Shown: piece by piece, positions 44,741 to 56,270 of the stretch
How positions within the stretch are numbered: the stretch's first letter is position 1
Layout: each line of letters starts with the position of its first letter
Assembly: GCA_963556195.1 (NCBI GenBank)
Contig: OY744519.1
Coordinates: 104,715,500-104,779,499 of the forward strand
Direction: 5' to 3'
DNA: 64,000 nucleotides
From: Sepiola atlantica
Lineage: Eukaryota > Mollusca > Cephalopoda > Sepiida > Sepiolidae
Notes under the pieces: generated by a model
What the model saw: the letters and a program-made list of their open reading frames with translations, nothing else
Databases searched by the model: none
What the model was told of the DNA's origin: nothing
Position numbers and translations under genes: made by a program

Positions 44741-45284
44741 AAATCAGGGGGGTTTCTTCTGCAGCTCAAGCAGTGTCTGGTTTAGAGGAGGAGGGTGGAT
44801 CCTTTTCTTGTCCCATATGTTCTATTAAGAATAACGGCTCTTAACCAATGGTATGTTGTGATAAATGTAACAGATGGTACCATTTTGTACTGTGTGGGAG
44901 TCTCCGAGGAAGTAACTGATCTAGATTGGGATTTCCGGAATGCACAGAACAAACAACATCTCATGTTGATAAACTTCCTGAGCATGATTAATTCAGAATG
45001 AAGAATCTCTCTTTCATCTCATTCTATGATAGGTAAAACAGCGAAATAAAAAAAATGTAGATAATTAGCTTGTTTCTTGTATAATAACTATCATATTATT
45101 TTTCGGAAAATCAATTGATTATTACTCTATGTGTATGAGGTTTTTTATATACCAAATTCTAACATAAAAAATGAACAATATTGCAATTATAATTGTGCTA
45201 TACCAGACGGAATAACATATTACATATAATTACTTGAAAAAAGTAATGATTACCCATTATTTCTTTGCTCCTCTTTAGGGAGTG

Positions 45285-45440
45285 TGTTAGAAATCGCAGT
45301 GTTGGGCCGTTCACACTTGCTGACCCCTCCTACGAGAGGGAGGAGGCGATCTTTGGCTTTGACCGTAAGGTTTTTTGGCGTCTTCGTTAAGCACGTGGTT
45401 TTAAAAATCCCTTTTTTCAGGTTGTTGAGATTTTGCGATG
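45285..45440 (+). repeat. BEL 3' LTR (5' part)
   Basis: TGTTAGAAATCGCAGTGTTG onward; matches 42826-42975. The LTR presumably continues toward about 45700, but no partner sequence remains to define its end. Confidence 0.75.
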
Positions 45441-45724
45441 CTACTATGAACCTCGTGCCAACTACAAGGATCTGTAAGCATTTTCTTTAGTGTTGTGTGT
45501 TGCGGGGTATTAACCACGCGCCAACTCTGGATATCAAGAAACTCTTTCAACATTAAAGATCGAGCTATATGTAACTTCTTGTCTAAATATTATTTTAAAA
45601 TTCTGAGTGATGATCGCAACTTTCAGGCTGATCATGCAGATCTCGCAACTTTCTGCAATTTGAAAAGAAGTCACTTCCATGAAATCAAGGTAAGTGTTGA
45701 TTTCCTAGCGTTGCAATTCGTGAT

Positions 45725-45925
45725 CTTTAGCCATCGTCTATGTGAGGAAAAATTCTCATATATAATAAGAATGATTAAACAAGGTGGAGATCAAAATAAC
45801 ATATTTAGACAATTAAATAAGGCACTTACTCGCCATACTGACGCTTTTAAGTCATATCAAATTAATCAAAGTAAATCGATAAGGCAAATCCAAAACTATC
45901 TAAAAAATTCTGTAGAAATATGTAT
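45725..45925 (+). pseudogene. Penelope-like ORF, displaced C-terminal part
   Basis: Open frame reading IIRMIKQGGDQNNIFRQL, then NKALTRHTDAFKSYQINQSK. This is the continuation expected after the NIMSEFLRIARITLK block at 42800 in this RT family. The 164-residue frame at 45495-45989 is a chimera of BEL-derived, Penelope-like and (TA)n sequence and is not a gene as a whole. Confidence 0.6.
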
Positions 45926-45926
45926 A

Positions 45927-45927
<1 letters not shown>

Positions 45928-45981
<54 letters not shown>
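45928..45981. repeat. (TA)n microsatellite
   Basis: About 54 bp directly after the Penelope-like C-terminal piece. Confidence 0.9.
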
Positions 45982-45986
<5 letters not shown>

Positions 45987-47186
45987 TAATTTAAGGAAAA
46001 AAATTAAAAAATAAAATAAAATTCATGTATATATATATTTAACTTTGAAATATTTTGAATATGAAAGTAAATATAATTTAATGATATAAATAAATAAAAC
46101 TATAAATCACCAAATAAGTACTGTAATGAATTCGTCAAAACACTATAAAATACAGCAAATTATTAGTAAATATCGAATACATTTTCTTAGACACAAACGA
46201 ACAGCACAGGTAAGGAGGACATTTTTTAATAACAAAGTAAGTTAGAAAACCATTAATCTTAAACAAAACTTAGATCTAATAATATACGGACGTTTATTTC
46301 TTGTTTAACTCTGCTGGGAAGCCATGAGATAAAATACTGTTTTCTTTTTAAATTCTCGAAACAGTTTTGTATGGTAAACAACTGATGCTCCCTTAAATAA
46401 TGTTAAGACTAGCGTAAATTCTTGGAAGCAAACTAATATAGTGACTGTAAAAAGTAAATTGATTTACTAGAAAAGTAATTTTCCAAGGTTATATATATAA
46501 TGATAATATACTAAACGACTGTGAATAGTTTAACACTATACTTATCTATAAGAGTATACCAACCCATGTAACATAATAAAATATAGAGATAGAAAAATAA
46601 TCTGTTTTGCACCTCGTTACAATATGCAAGTAGAAATGGAACAGCTAGAACCTTCCTAGAACTTATCCACAAACATTTCCACAAATATCTAATTCCAAAA
46701 TTATCCATGAAAAATAAACTCAAAATTAGGTATTCGTGTATATCAAATATAGAAAAAAAACACTATAAAACACACTAAAATCATTAACAAGTACAATTGT
46801 AAAAAATCTTACCACAACAAAAGGAATGCAATTGTATACACCCACATAACTGAATCCTTAATGAAAATGCTTAACAAATTTTATAGTTTATAAAATTGGT
46901 TTAACGGGAAATGCCTGTGTATGGAGAAGCTAATAATAAAGAAATATTTAGGAAACTGGTCACCGAGTATAATCTTTTCGTTGATGTAACAGTGATAACA
47001 TGAAACTGCAAACTAACCGACAGGGTGAGCCGATGGCCACAATGACGGTACGGTGCTATAAAATATAAAAAAGGACGTTGAACTTATACCACTGCTGCTT
47101 CTTCTGTAGTGGAGACACATGGAATAATGTGAATACATCATCTGAGGATCTTTGTAAGAAACGGGCGTGGCATTTTTCACTGTTTA
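45982..47186. other. No gene recognised
   Basis: 1.2 kb of AT-rich DNA with nothing supported until the integrase fragment. Confidence 0.5.
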
Positions 47187-47600
47187 TCAATAGAGCCCTT
47201 TGCAGTTAAATGGCGAAGAAGACAGCTCGACTTAATCAGCATTCGTAGCCGACTGGGCATGGATATAACCTATCATGGCGGACACTATTTTGTCGCGCTT
47301 ATAGATTGCAGACCAACCAGGCATTCAACTATCACCCGTCAAGTGGAATCGGAAATTTTTGAACAGGGTCTACAAGATAGAAATGTTTACTGATAACGAC
47401 ATTGTCTTCTCGAGCAGACAATTTGAGTGTTTTCTGTACGTAAAGAGAACCCAGATTCAATTGCGATGTGCGGACGCCCAACGTGGCAATTGCATAGTAG
47501 AAAAGTACAATTGATAATGAAAAAGGATCACCACCAGGAGCCACTGTACACTCATGAAACTGTACAGTTACATAATAACAAAAGACGATGTTTCTGATAT
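47187..47600 (+). pseudogene. Gypsy-type integrase fragment
   Basis: The first frame reads IEPFAVKWRRRQLDLI, then RLGMDITYHGGHYFVALIDC, then RPTRHSTITRQVESEIFE, with the first catalytic Asp in GMDI. After a stop and shift, LTDNDIVFSSRQFECF contains the second Asp. RCADAQRGNCIVEK (usually CA..PSGNGI.ER) holds the catalytic Glu position in VEK. A further shifted YNITKDDVSDI follows. This order is typical of a Ty3/Gypsy integrase core. It is a different lineage from the BEL integrase and from the gag-only Gypsy family, which has none. No LTRs were assigned. Confidence 0.65.
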
Positions 47601-47619
47601 AAAGGGAATCTGTTAAGGA

Positions 47620-48022
47620 AACTAACCGCTAACGAGTAACAACATAATGGGTCGACGGAAATGCCATTATCGTACGATATTAAGAACACTGTTTGTGTAA
47701 ACCCTCCCAAAAGTCCGCGTAATACTAACTTCGAAAGAGGTTTTTCTCACAGACACTCTAATAGACTCATCTACATGATTAGATAAAGCCAACAGAATTA
47801 ACTAAATACAAAAACCCAACGTGAATGCATATTGCAATGATAGTTAATATATTAGATATCCCTGAGATAAACACGTTCACTGATAAAGACATACCTTCCT
47901 TCAACATCCAGCCACCACATAGAAATCAAGCCACTCAAATATAGACCCACGGTGTTCTTAATATCGTACGATAATCGCATTTCCGTCGGCCCATTATGTT
48001 GTTACTTGTTAACAGTTTCCTG
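47620..48022. repeat. Inverted repeat with 75-bp arms
   Basis: The left arm 47620-47695 and the right arm 47946-48022 share GTAACAACATAATGGG, CGACGGAAATGC and ATTATCGTACGATATTAAGA, then ACAC, as reverse complements. The 250-bp middle contains the dispersed repeat below. Confidence 0.75.
47735..47945 (+). repeat. Dispersed repeat, high-identity pair, copy 1
   Basis: About 200 bp nearly identical to the reverse complement of 53912-54125 (only a few mismatches counted by eye, plus divergence at the edges). Blocks: GACACTCTAATAGACTCATC, ACATGATTAGATAAAGCCAA, ATGCATATTGCAATGATAGT, CCTTCCTTCAACATCCAGCC. Family not identified. Confidence 0.8.
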
Positions 48023-48984
48023 TGCGGTACAAGCCTGCGCCTTGCATATAAAAAAAGAGAAAAAGCAAGCATCAGAATATGTGAGGAAGGTCTATTATTT
48101 GTTGCTGTGTTGTTCGTTACTTCTGACAATGCACTTGCCTCATCATGAGGACTAAGTTAGAAACAAGGTCGTCTTTTTATGTGGCGAATCAACATCCTGA
48201 ACAAAACGGTCACTCTGGATATGGACAGTAATAAAAATTACCTAAATCTAGAAGGATTCTTCCTCCACTGACCGAGGACTGAACATACTACACTTTGATC
48301 ACAACAAAATACGTTGTCAGTTGTGTAAAAAAACGTCCAGTGCTGTTTTCTTTAGTGATTTTTCGGTTAAATTCTATTTTAGCTACCAAAATTATTTCGA
48401 GTGACGTAGTACGCCGTCATTGTTTTTGAGTTTCAAAATTACGATGTAGTTTTGGTTAGACGACAAATCTAAGTTTCTACATGTGAATGTGTGTGTGTGT
48501 GTGTTATGCTGTTCAATTTTAGATTGCTTACCAGTTGCACATTCATTTGCGATTAGATGAGGAAAGCACGTTAATGTTTTGGCAAAGTTTATTTGATTTA
48601 GAAAAAACACAACGCTTTTATCTTTTTTAATCAATTTCCATCGTTATCAATGGACATTTCTATAATGGTGGAAACAAAAAATATAATTGAAAAATAAACT
48701 ATAACAAAAATGCCAAAATGCCAAATATCAATAAAAAATATCACGTTAGATACAAAAAGTAAGGATTTCCATTGTGACCAATTCCTATGATTCTGATTTT
48801 TACTTTAAAAGATAAAACAACTGACTGTTGTTGTAAATCAAAAATAAATCAAATTTGGTGTGTTCTTTGACAATATATATTATTAATAATTCCAATGGAA
48901 ATACAAATCACATATAGAAGAATATTCTCATGTGCACTGACGTAATGCCAACTAAATTTGAAGTATTTTTGTTATAGAAATTCC
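48023..48984. other. No gene recognised
   Basis: AT-rich; a (TG)n run at 48487-48502. Short similarity of 48215-48285 to 26170-26235. Confidence 0.5.
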
Positions 48985-49111
48985 TCCAGGCAAGGCATAA
49001 CGCCACTTGATGTAAGGAGCTAACAAGAACGAAATATTATTATCGCAAAGAAAGGAGATGCGTATTGACATTTGTGTTGAAAAGACCAACGTTATACGTA
49101 GGAGGAAACAG

Positions 49112-49405
49112 TCAGCATGAAGAGAGTTCCACAAGCCTACAGTTCTTGGAATAGAAAGCTGTATTACAATAAGCTATCCTAACAGCGAGTTGATGGAGAT
49201 CACTAGACCAACGAGTCAAACGAGCTGCAACAAAAGAAGCAGAGAATATACCACATAATTCTGAAGAGCACATGCCATGATAGTATTTATAGAAAAGACT
49301 AAGACTAGCAACATCACGTCTGTTAGAGGGAGGGTGCAGAGAAGAAGAAAGTGTGTTGCTAATTAAATAACAGATACGTTTCTGCACTTTATCAAGAATC
49401 GTCAA
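49112..49405 (-). pseudogene. LINE C-terminal domain
   Basis: A 97-residue open piece: DKVQKRICYLISNTLSS, then RRDVASLSLFYKYYHGMCSS and a shifted Cys/Arg-rich end. This is the conserved end of APE-type LINE polymerases, similar to 6700-6800. Confidence 0.7.
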
Positions 49406-49439
49406 ACGGGCAGAGATTCACTAGCCCAAATATGACGAC

Positions 49440-50460
49440 AGTACTCTATACATAGTCTGATAGTAGATTTGTAGAGATAGAGAATAGCCTCAGGTGTGAG
49501 AAAGTGTTTAGAACGATAGAGAGAACCGAATTTACGATAAACAAAAAGAGCAATGGATCTAATGTATGAACTCCAAGCACGATTTGATGAGATAGAAAAA
49601 CAAAGATGTTTCCGAGTCGATTCCTCCTCAAGAGTAGAGCCATCTGTGAGAATCTCAGGAAGAAAAAGGGCATGCCTACGATTGAAAGACACACTTTAAT
49701 CAACAACCGAACCCAGGTCAACTTCTAGATCAGCTGCATGTTCCGACTGATCAGAGGCAGATGGACGAGAAGTAACAACCGAATAGGAAGTAATATCATC
49801 AGTATAGGTGTTAATTTTCTTAAATAATATTCTCTGGAAGATCATTTATATAAAGAAAAAACAGCAAATGAGAATTAAGAGACATTTTCCAAAGTTTCTC
49901 GCAAGCTTCGATCAGAAAAAAGACTTAATAATGTCAAAGACCTCACCACTAATACCATAACACTGAAGTTAGTGTAAGAGACGAGAATGGCACACTCTGT
50001 CGAACATCTTCGAAATGTCAAGCGCAATGGTTCTACACCTTCTCGAATCATCCATAAACCAACTGATCCGCTCAGTTACAAAGGTTAACATATCATCAAT
50101 TGAACGAAAACTACGAAAGTCATATTGAGCATCACTATAGAAGCCCAGACTTTCTAGAAAATGAACAAGCTTGTTGTTGACCAACCTTTCAAAAACTTTA
50201 CTTATAACAGAGAGGAAACAAACAGGACGATAATTAGTTGGGTCAGACCGATCACAAGAATCTTTAAAGATAGAGGCAACAGAGGACTCTTTCCAACAAG
50301 AACGGAAACAGAACTGAGACAAGCAGAGATTGAATAATTTAGAGAGTATAGAAGTAATGTCAGAAGCACAAAGCTTGAGAACAACAACAGTAATTGAATA
50401 AGGACCAGAAGCCTTAGACTAGTCAAGATCAGAAAGAACGCTGGCAACCATCTTTTGAGT
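49440..50460 (-). pseudogene. LINE reverse transcriptase domain, degraded
   Basis: The piece at 49969-50322 reads WKESSVASIFK, DRSDPTNYRPVCFLSVISKV, FERLVNNKLVHFLE and RTIALDISKMFDRVCH (first catalytic Asp in LDISK). About 49790-49803 encodes YTDD in place of the usual YADD. SSYIRSIALFVYRKFGSLYR, then LYLYKSTIRLCIEYCRHIW, lies at 49402-49692. The order and spacing fit a LINE RT. Several frameshifts are needed to connect the pieces. Confidence 0.75.
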
Positions 50461-51119
50461 GATAATAATAGAATTGAGCGACTGATCAGTTTTCAAGGAA
50501 AAATCAGAGAACAGCACCAGAATATACAAGAAAAGAATTGTCAGCGAAAAACCGAGCAAAGAATTCAGCCTTATCCTTAGACAATGAAGTAACCCGAAGA
50601 CTATTAAAATAAGGAGGAATAGCAGACTTGCCATAATTAATAACACTATTGTAGATTCTCTAAAAATCACGAGAGCCAACCCTTTGAGATGAGATAGAGT
50701 CACGGATACTTTGACAATAGTTAGATGAAGCCCCAGAGATTGCTCTCTTGCAGGCATTGCTAGCTCTTCAGTAAGATTGTCTACAAGTCTCAGAACCATG
50801 CCGACGATTCTGATTAAAGTAATGGTTACGATGGGCAATGGCAGAAGCACTAACAAATGAAAACATGGACGAGAATGAGGTTTAGTTTGAAAGATACGAT
50901 GAGGTTTCATTTCCAACAAGAAGCCAATCAGTAACCTCCTTAGCAGTATCATTTGGAGACATACCGAAAATAGGACCCCATGGAACGTCACATAGGAAGC
51001 TGTAATATCATCCCAATCAGCCTTCTTGTTATTAAACGTCTCTCTATGGAAGGGACGATCAATAGAAGAATTCTCGAAAAATCAACCCCAACATAAACAA
51101 AAGCATAATCAGAAAGAAC

Positions 51120-51666
51120 CTAATGGAGGAGCAGAGGAAATAGAACATGAGTCAGGGACAGAAGTGTGGAAAAGATCAAGTAAGTATATTTGATGAACAT
51201 CATTATCAGGAAAACGTGTAGAGAAGATGACAATTTGGGATAAGTCATGAGACAGAGAAAAGTTAAGACAGATTTCACCAGGTAGATCTGTGAGGTTAGA
51301 GTGATGGAGCCATTCAGAATGCTGAGCATTGAAGTCACCAAATTAAAAGATGGCGCTTGATGGATAAATTTGCAATGCCTTATCAATACATCTGGATATA
51401 GCATCAACAACAGTACAGTCATTATCAGAAGGGGAACGGTACAAGAAGAACAAATAAGAAGTGGAATGCAGCAAAGACAACCTCAGACGATTAAAAGACA
51501 AACATAAGATTAAAGGATGGGGACATATGCAATAGGTAGATCTTTGCGAAAACCAAAAAGCTCGACGATGCAAATGCGTAGAAGAGTCTAAGCGGACAAG
51601 AGGCAAATAACCATACACATGTAGACTGCTGCTATCAATAGAAGCATCTGTTGTCACAGAGAGCAA
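51120..51666 (-). pseudogene. LINE AP-endonuclease, C-terminal half
   Basis: Across two or three frames: LYRSPSDNDCTVVDAISRCI, then a GDFNAQHSEWL-type segment with the catalytic Asp-Asn, then LDLFHTSVPDSC. The endonuclease nicks DNA to prime reverse transcription. The N-terminal half lies beyond 51720 or is lost. Confidence 0.65.
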
Positions 51667-52039
51667 GAGTGTGAGGATATTTACCTGAGAGATTACACTG
51701 AATATCAGATAAGTTTGACCTGGGACCTCTGAAGTTACTATAGGAAATAGTAACGTGTTTGTTGTGTGGATTTGTAGAAAGCATACTAATACAAATGGAA
51801 AAAAAGGTAGAATAACTTCAAGGCAAACAAAGCCTGGACTCTAAACAAGCTAGCTAAAAGATAAGCACTTACAAGAACACAATAAGATAGGAAAGAGGTT
51901 ACTAGGCTGGCTATTCTAAAAATAATCTACCTTTAAATACCGTTTAAATTCGTGTTCCAGCTCAATTTGTATTTGCATTCAAATGTATAAGGACGTATAT
52001 GGAAAATACGCGTTTAACGATCGGGTCTTTTTAAAATGT

Positions 52040-52275
52040 AAATTGCCCCAAACAAGGCACGAAGCCATATTATGTAAGGAACTAAGATAATGCTATTTCG
52101 AGATCAAAAACTAGTCAACGATAAATCTTAAATGGATTGATTCTGACCCAAGGAAACAGCAATTCTTCCCCCCTTTGCCAGAAACATCGCTCATGGAATG
52201 TTAGGACTAAACGACAAAATAAAGGAATCGAGAGTAACGAAGCTGCCGAAAGTAAAACTATAGTAAAACTGTTAA
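52040..52275 (-). mobile_element. LINE 3' tail remnant
   Basis: The plus strand reads GAAGCCATATTATGTAAGGA, GATCAAAAACTAGTCAACGA and TGATTCTGACCCAAGGAAAC, then CAGAAACATCGCTCATGGAA. Homologous to 23920-24140 along its length. Confidence 0.6.
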
Positions 52276-52390
52276 TATACGCTTCTTTTTATTATTTTCA
52301 TTGTTATAAACTTCTATCTAAAAAGATGCCGAGTTATTTGCGTGTCCCAAATCTGTTGTCATGATTCCGTTCTGTTACGATTCCGAATTG

Positions 52391-52680
<290 letters not shown>

Positions 52681-53911
52681 CCCCACAGGGGATTGACCTA
52701 GTTGAAATCACTTAAGCAGAAGAAAAAAAGGAAAACAAGTTCAAAAGACAGCTCAAGCAACTCGGTAATATGCGGTATCTGTGATGCGTCCCCACAAAAA
52801 TCAAGTCCGGTGCAATCCGAAAAGGGAGGGAAAATGAGAAAAAAGAGAGGGGGAATCCCCCACATCCGGCGGAAGAATATCCTTAGGTCAACCTCAATAT
52901 AGGCATACCCAAGAAAAATGAAACAAAATAAAACCGTCTATTACGCAACACTTGAATAACCTCCAGGGCCTCAGATTCGCACATGCAACCTGCTATTATT
53001 CCGTTGAAGAGTCCAGCATCAACTTCTGTCGATAGACCTGAAGTAATACAGAAAGGCCGAGAATTACAAAAAAAAAGATTAAAGTCGTTTTACTCGCGGA
53101 TGCAATAAACAGGCTGGGCTAAATAATAGCAATTCCTCAGAAAACAATTTAAGAGATATGATAAAAAATAAAAATACCAAAAACGCAAAGAAAGTGATAT
53201 TTCAAAAATCTAGTGTCCGTGTTAAAGAAATTATTAAAGGCTAAAGTTATTTAGAACTGGTTGGGAAAGATAATTTATATAAAATTTAAGATTGACATTG
53301 TTAAATAAATTCAGCTCCAACAAAAAAAAAAGCCGTGAACATGTTTCATAGAAAAAGGGGGAAGTAACTCACCATTACACCCGGGTGAATTATCTCCCAT
53401 GGATTGACACTGATCGATCTGCCTTCAGAATCCATTCACCCCTCTCTAGTTTATTTATACTAATCTAAAGAATAAGTTTGATGACACTTAACTATTTCTT
53501 CGTAGCGATAGACCAGGATATTAATTTATATGAGAAAGGAAATAGGATTAAATCAGAATGTGGAATCACGATGCACGACCCCCCCCCCCCCCAATGGACA
53601 CCCCCGATAACCAAGTAACATCTATCTTTCATAACAAAACTAATTTTCCCTAGATTTTTATATATTTTATATTTATTTATTTATTCTATTTTATCCTATC
53701 CATTTGTTGAATTTATGCTAATTGTAATATTTCAGGCATTAGTATTTATATAATTATTCCCTACATTTACCGTATTCGTTTCCAAACACAACTACACCAC
53801 CCATTCCCCACCCAGTGTTATTTCGTTTAGGAAGGAATTGACGGAATGAGTACTATTTAATTTAATTTTTCATTTGTTTATTTATTTATAGTTTTATAAG
53901 GTATATTTATG
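52681..53911. other. No gene assigned
   Basis: An open frame of 66 residues at 52702-52902 is very basic, with one CGIC pair (SVICGICDASPQKSS); it could be a LINE ORF1 scrap, but nothing confirms this. A 12-base C run lies near 53580-53592. The rest is AT-rich. Confidence 0.4.
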
Positions 53912-54125
53912 GGGGTCTATATTTGAGTGGCTTGATTTCTATGTGATGGCTGGATGTTGAAGGAAGGTATGTCTTTATCAGTGAACGTGTTTATCTCAGG
54001 GATATCAAATGTATTAACTATCATTGCAATATGCATTCACGTTGGGTTTTTGTATTTAGTTAATTCTGTTGGCTTTATCTAATCATGTAGATGAGTCTAT
54101 TAGAGTGTCTGTGAGAGACCGAGGG
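53912..54125 (-). repeat. Dispersed repeat, high-identity pair, copy 2
   Basis: Reverse complement of 47735-47945, nearly identical. The inverted-repeat arms that flank copy 1 are absent here. Confidence 0.8.
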
Positions 54126-54479
54126 GGTAAGTCTTAGTCATGTATAATTCCTTTAATTTAATGGGTTTTGGTAGTTATATTTCTAGGCGTTTAATTAGAA
54201 AGATTAATGCTTTAATCATGTAATATATTTGACATGTGATGGGATATCTGATGATTTATGTTATATTTGTGAGATATGGAGTTAACGAAGGTGTGAGTGT
54301 AAGTTATATTGGGATTGGTAGGGGCATGTAGCTGTGGTCGTGGCATGTACAATATATCTGGGGTGTTATGTTGCATATAATAAATATGTTAAATATTTTA
54401 AAACAAAAATATAAATATCGGATTATTAATTTGCACAATTAAATCTACAAATAAACAGAAATCTTTTTAATTAAGTAAA

Positions 54480-54779
54480 TAATATGAAGGTTGAGCACCT
54501 TATGAAACAAATCTTGGACTATATCAGACAAACTACCCAGAGAAATAGAAAAAATAAGCACTAAAATATTCTACAATAAATATTTCGACACCCAACAACA
54601 CATCATACCTGAAATATCTTCTAAATAAGATAAAAGACGTTGTCCGACGTATGAGATGGAAATACTTTACTGCTACCTTTACGGAAGACACGAATTCTAT
54701 AAATTATTATGGCCTTAAATATAGTAAGTACCCAAAAAGGTCGACGAAATGGACGTATAGTTTTAAAAATAAATTATTG

Positions 54780-54780
<1 letters not shown>
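54480..54780 (+). mobile_element. Possible Penelope-like 3' end
   Basis: Contains QILDYIRQTTQRNRKNKH-like coding scraps. It ends TCGACGAAATGGACGTATAG, TTTTAAAAATAAATTATTGG, then (TA)n, the same general layout as other (TA)n-ended tails. Tentative. Confidence 0.3.

Positions 54781-54852
<72 letters not shown>
54781..54852. repeat. (TA)n microsatellite between two elements
   Basis: About 66 bp of TA, ending within about five bases of the LTR at 54853. Confidence 0.95.
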
Positions 54853-55091
54853 TGTTGTGGATGTGTTTAGGGCTTTGAATAAAAACACCGACACGTGGTT
54901 TAGATATAACAAGTATATTGGAGAAAAATATATACAACAGAGAAACACGAGAAGTGGACCGTTAGTCCTGACTGCCAGTGTAGACATGTATTTAATTGAT
55001 TCTCACCGCAGCAATATAAGACACAAGGGGTGTGAACAACAGTATTTACTGAGAATGGACAAATGTTCGTCCTAGGTACGACACCATAACA
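54853..55091 (-). repeat. 3' LTR of second Gypsy copy, short form
   Basis: 239 bp, TGTTGTGGAT...ACCATAACA. It aligns with both ends of the 577-bp LTR but lacks about 340 bp of its middle (the stretch carrying GAATCAAGCCAGC and CAGGCAGTAAGCAA). Confidence 0.75.
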
Positions 55092-55708
55092 CCTTCTCCC
55101 AAGCCTGACCTCCTAAGGAGTCTAGTATTGTTTCCTTCTTGAATTAATGCTATTCTGATGTTTCTTGAGATAGCTGTATGTCGAAAGTGTTTCTGTTAAC
55201 CATAACCTCATCATGGGTAGTGCTGTCGGTGTCTTCCGATAGTCGTTCACTAATTTTGTTTATGTATCTCTTATAGGAGAACTGATGGTCTCAACCATAT
55301 TCAGATTTGATATACTCCAGCTTTTTAATTCTAGATGTCTGACTTTTAAGCACATCTTTAAATTTTGTAAAATGTTTCTTCTTCTCCGACATTCAACTTC
55401 AAGACAAACCATTTCACTATTTATAGTTTTTAGTTCTTCAGAAAACTCTTTGAGTTGTAACTTTAGTAATTGTAGTTCTTTTACTATGAATTCACTCTTT
55501 TTAACCTTCCAATAGTTATTCAAATAAGTTTCTTAATTTCTTTCAGGTTTGTTTTGGCTTTTATCACTGTGCATTATGTTTGTTTATGTGATTTACTTTC
55601 TGTCATTTCTGCTGGCAATTTATTTTAAGTCTATTTCATATGATTAATGGTTGACACAAATATTTTTTTTTGTTTTTCTGCCCCGGTCGTCAGATTTCTT
55701 TTCTTCTG

Positions 55709-55996
55709 TCAAGAATTCTCGTTTGATAATCTTAATAGGTAAATGTTTACTTTCTTCGTCGTTCTGTTAAAAGTCACGTCGGTAATTATTTCACCCTCAA
55801 AATTTATTTTGTAACCAGTTACTGTTCTGGCAATATGATTGGTTTTTAATATGATCGGTTTTCTCAACTGTCTCCATGTCTGCATGTTAATAATTGACAC
55901 GTTTGACCCCGAATCTAATTGTAGTTTTACTGAAGATGAACGTATAACATTGTCGCCATGTTTGATGGTATTTAGCAACGTTTTATTTCCTTTCAT
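55709..55996 (-). pseudogene. Gypsy-type aspartic protease, second copy
   Basis: A 95-residue open piece with LQLDSGSNVSIINMQTWRQL (catalytic DSG) and a flap-like GYKINFEGEIITDVTF. Better preserved than the copy at 30976-31190. The upstream frame leading to the knuckle is shifted. Confidence 0.75.
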
Positions 55997-56150
55997 GGTT
56001 CTACAATGCGAACTTTTGTGTCCGATTTTTTTTACAAATCAGGCAGGTTTTTAAACGAAATGGGCATTCCGCACCGATAAAGAGGGCTCAGCTATAATTT
56101 ATTTTTATAAGGCTGGTTTGTTTTTGAGGCGTGACAATCCCGTTGTTATA

Positions 56151-56178
56151 CAGGGTGTTTCAAAAGTCTTGGGAACAT
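56151..56178 (+). repeat. Mariner terminal inverted repeat, left
   Basis: 28 bp, CAGGGTGTTT...GGGAACAT, preceded by TA. Identical to the reverse complement of 57453-57480. Confidence 0.95.
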
Positions 56179-56270
56179 AACGATTTTTAATAACTAAAAA
56201 ACTATTAGGAGTTGAAAAATGAAATTGGTACCGTTGGAAAGGTTAAAGTTTCAAGTTTTGTGGGGAATCT

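Larger units (their letters stand above)
42823..45720 (+). mobile_element. BEL/Pao LTR element, internally deleted, nested in the Penelope-like relic
   Basis: Two direct repeats (42826-42975 and 45285-45440) bound pol remnants in order: RNase H region, integrase zinc region, integrase core, C-terminal integrase tail. The 3' repeat starts TGTTAGAAATCGCAGTG like an LTR. The 5' LTR is followed after only ~150 bp by pol, so the rest of the LTR, gag, protease and RT are deleted. Penelope-like coding sequence stops at about 42810 and resumes at about 45725, so this element inserted into it. The exact 3' boundary and target duplication are not resolved. Confidence 0.75.
48985..51720 (-). mobile_element. 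APE-type LINE (endonuclease plus RT), degraded
   Basis: A 2.7-kb minus-strand element with remnants in order: AP-endonuclease C-terminal half (51666-51120), linker, RT (50450-49440), C-terminal domain (49405-49112) and a short 3' tail containing TTAGCTCCTTACATCAAGTG. Frameshifts are frequent, roughly every 150-300 bp. Non-coding tails of the same family occur at 23920-24140 and 52040-52270, and related coding 3' ends at 4438 and 6476. The clade (CR1 or Jockey group) cannot be settled by eye. Confidence 0.75.
54853..56150 (-). mobile_element. Second copy of the gag-only Gypsy family, truncated
   Basis: Collinear with 29749-31390: 3' LTR, coiled-coil-like region (87-residue piece at 55260-55523), protease (55709-55996) and CCHC knuckle scraps near 56000-56050. 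It ends at 56150, where the mariner begins. No RT, RNase H or integrase lies between protease and LTR. Gag core, leader and the 5' LTR are missing beyond the mariner. Confidence 0.8.

Noticed and set aside
45495..45989. A 164-residue open frame that looks like a complete small gene
   Set aside because: It is a fusion of BEL-LTR-derived sequence, a Penelope-like C-terminus and a (TA)n-encoded Tyr-Ile tail.
50419..50991. A 190-residue Leu/Ile-rich minus-strand frame taken as a membrane protein
   Set aside because: Most of it is a shifted frame of the degraded LINE. The neighbouring frame gives LINE-type sequence, and the true frame joins only at its C-terminal end.
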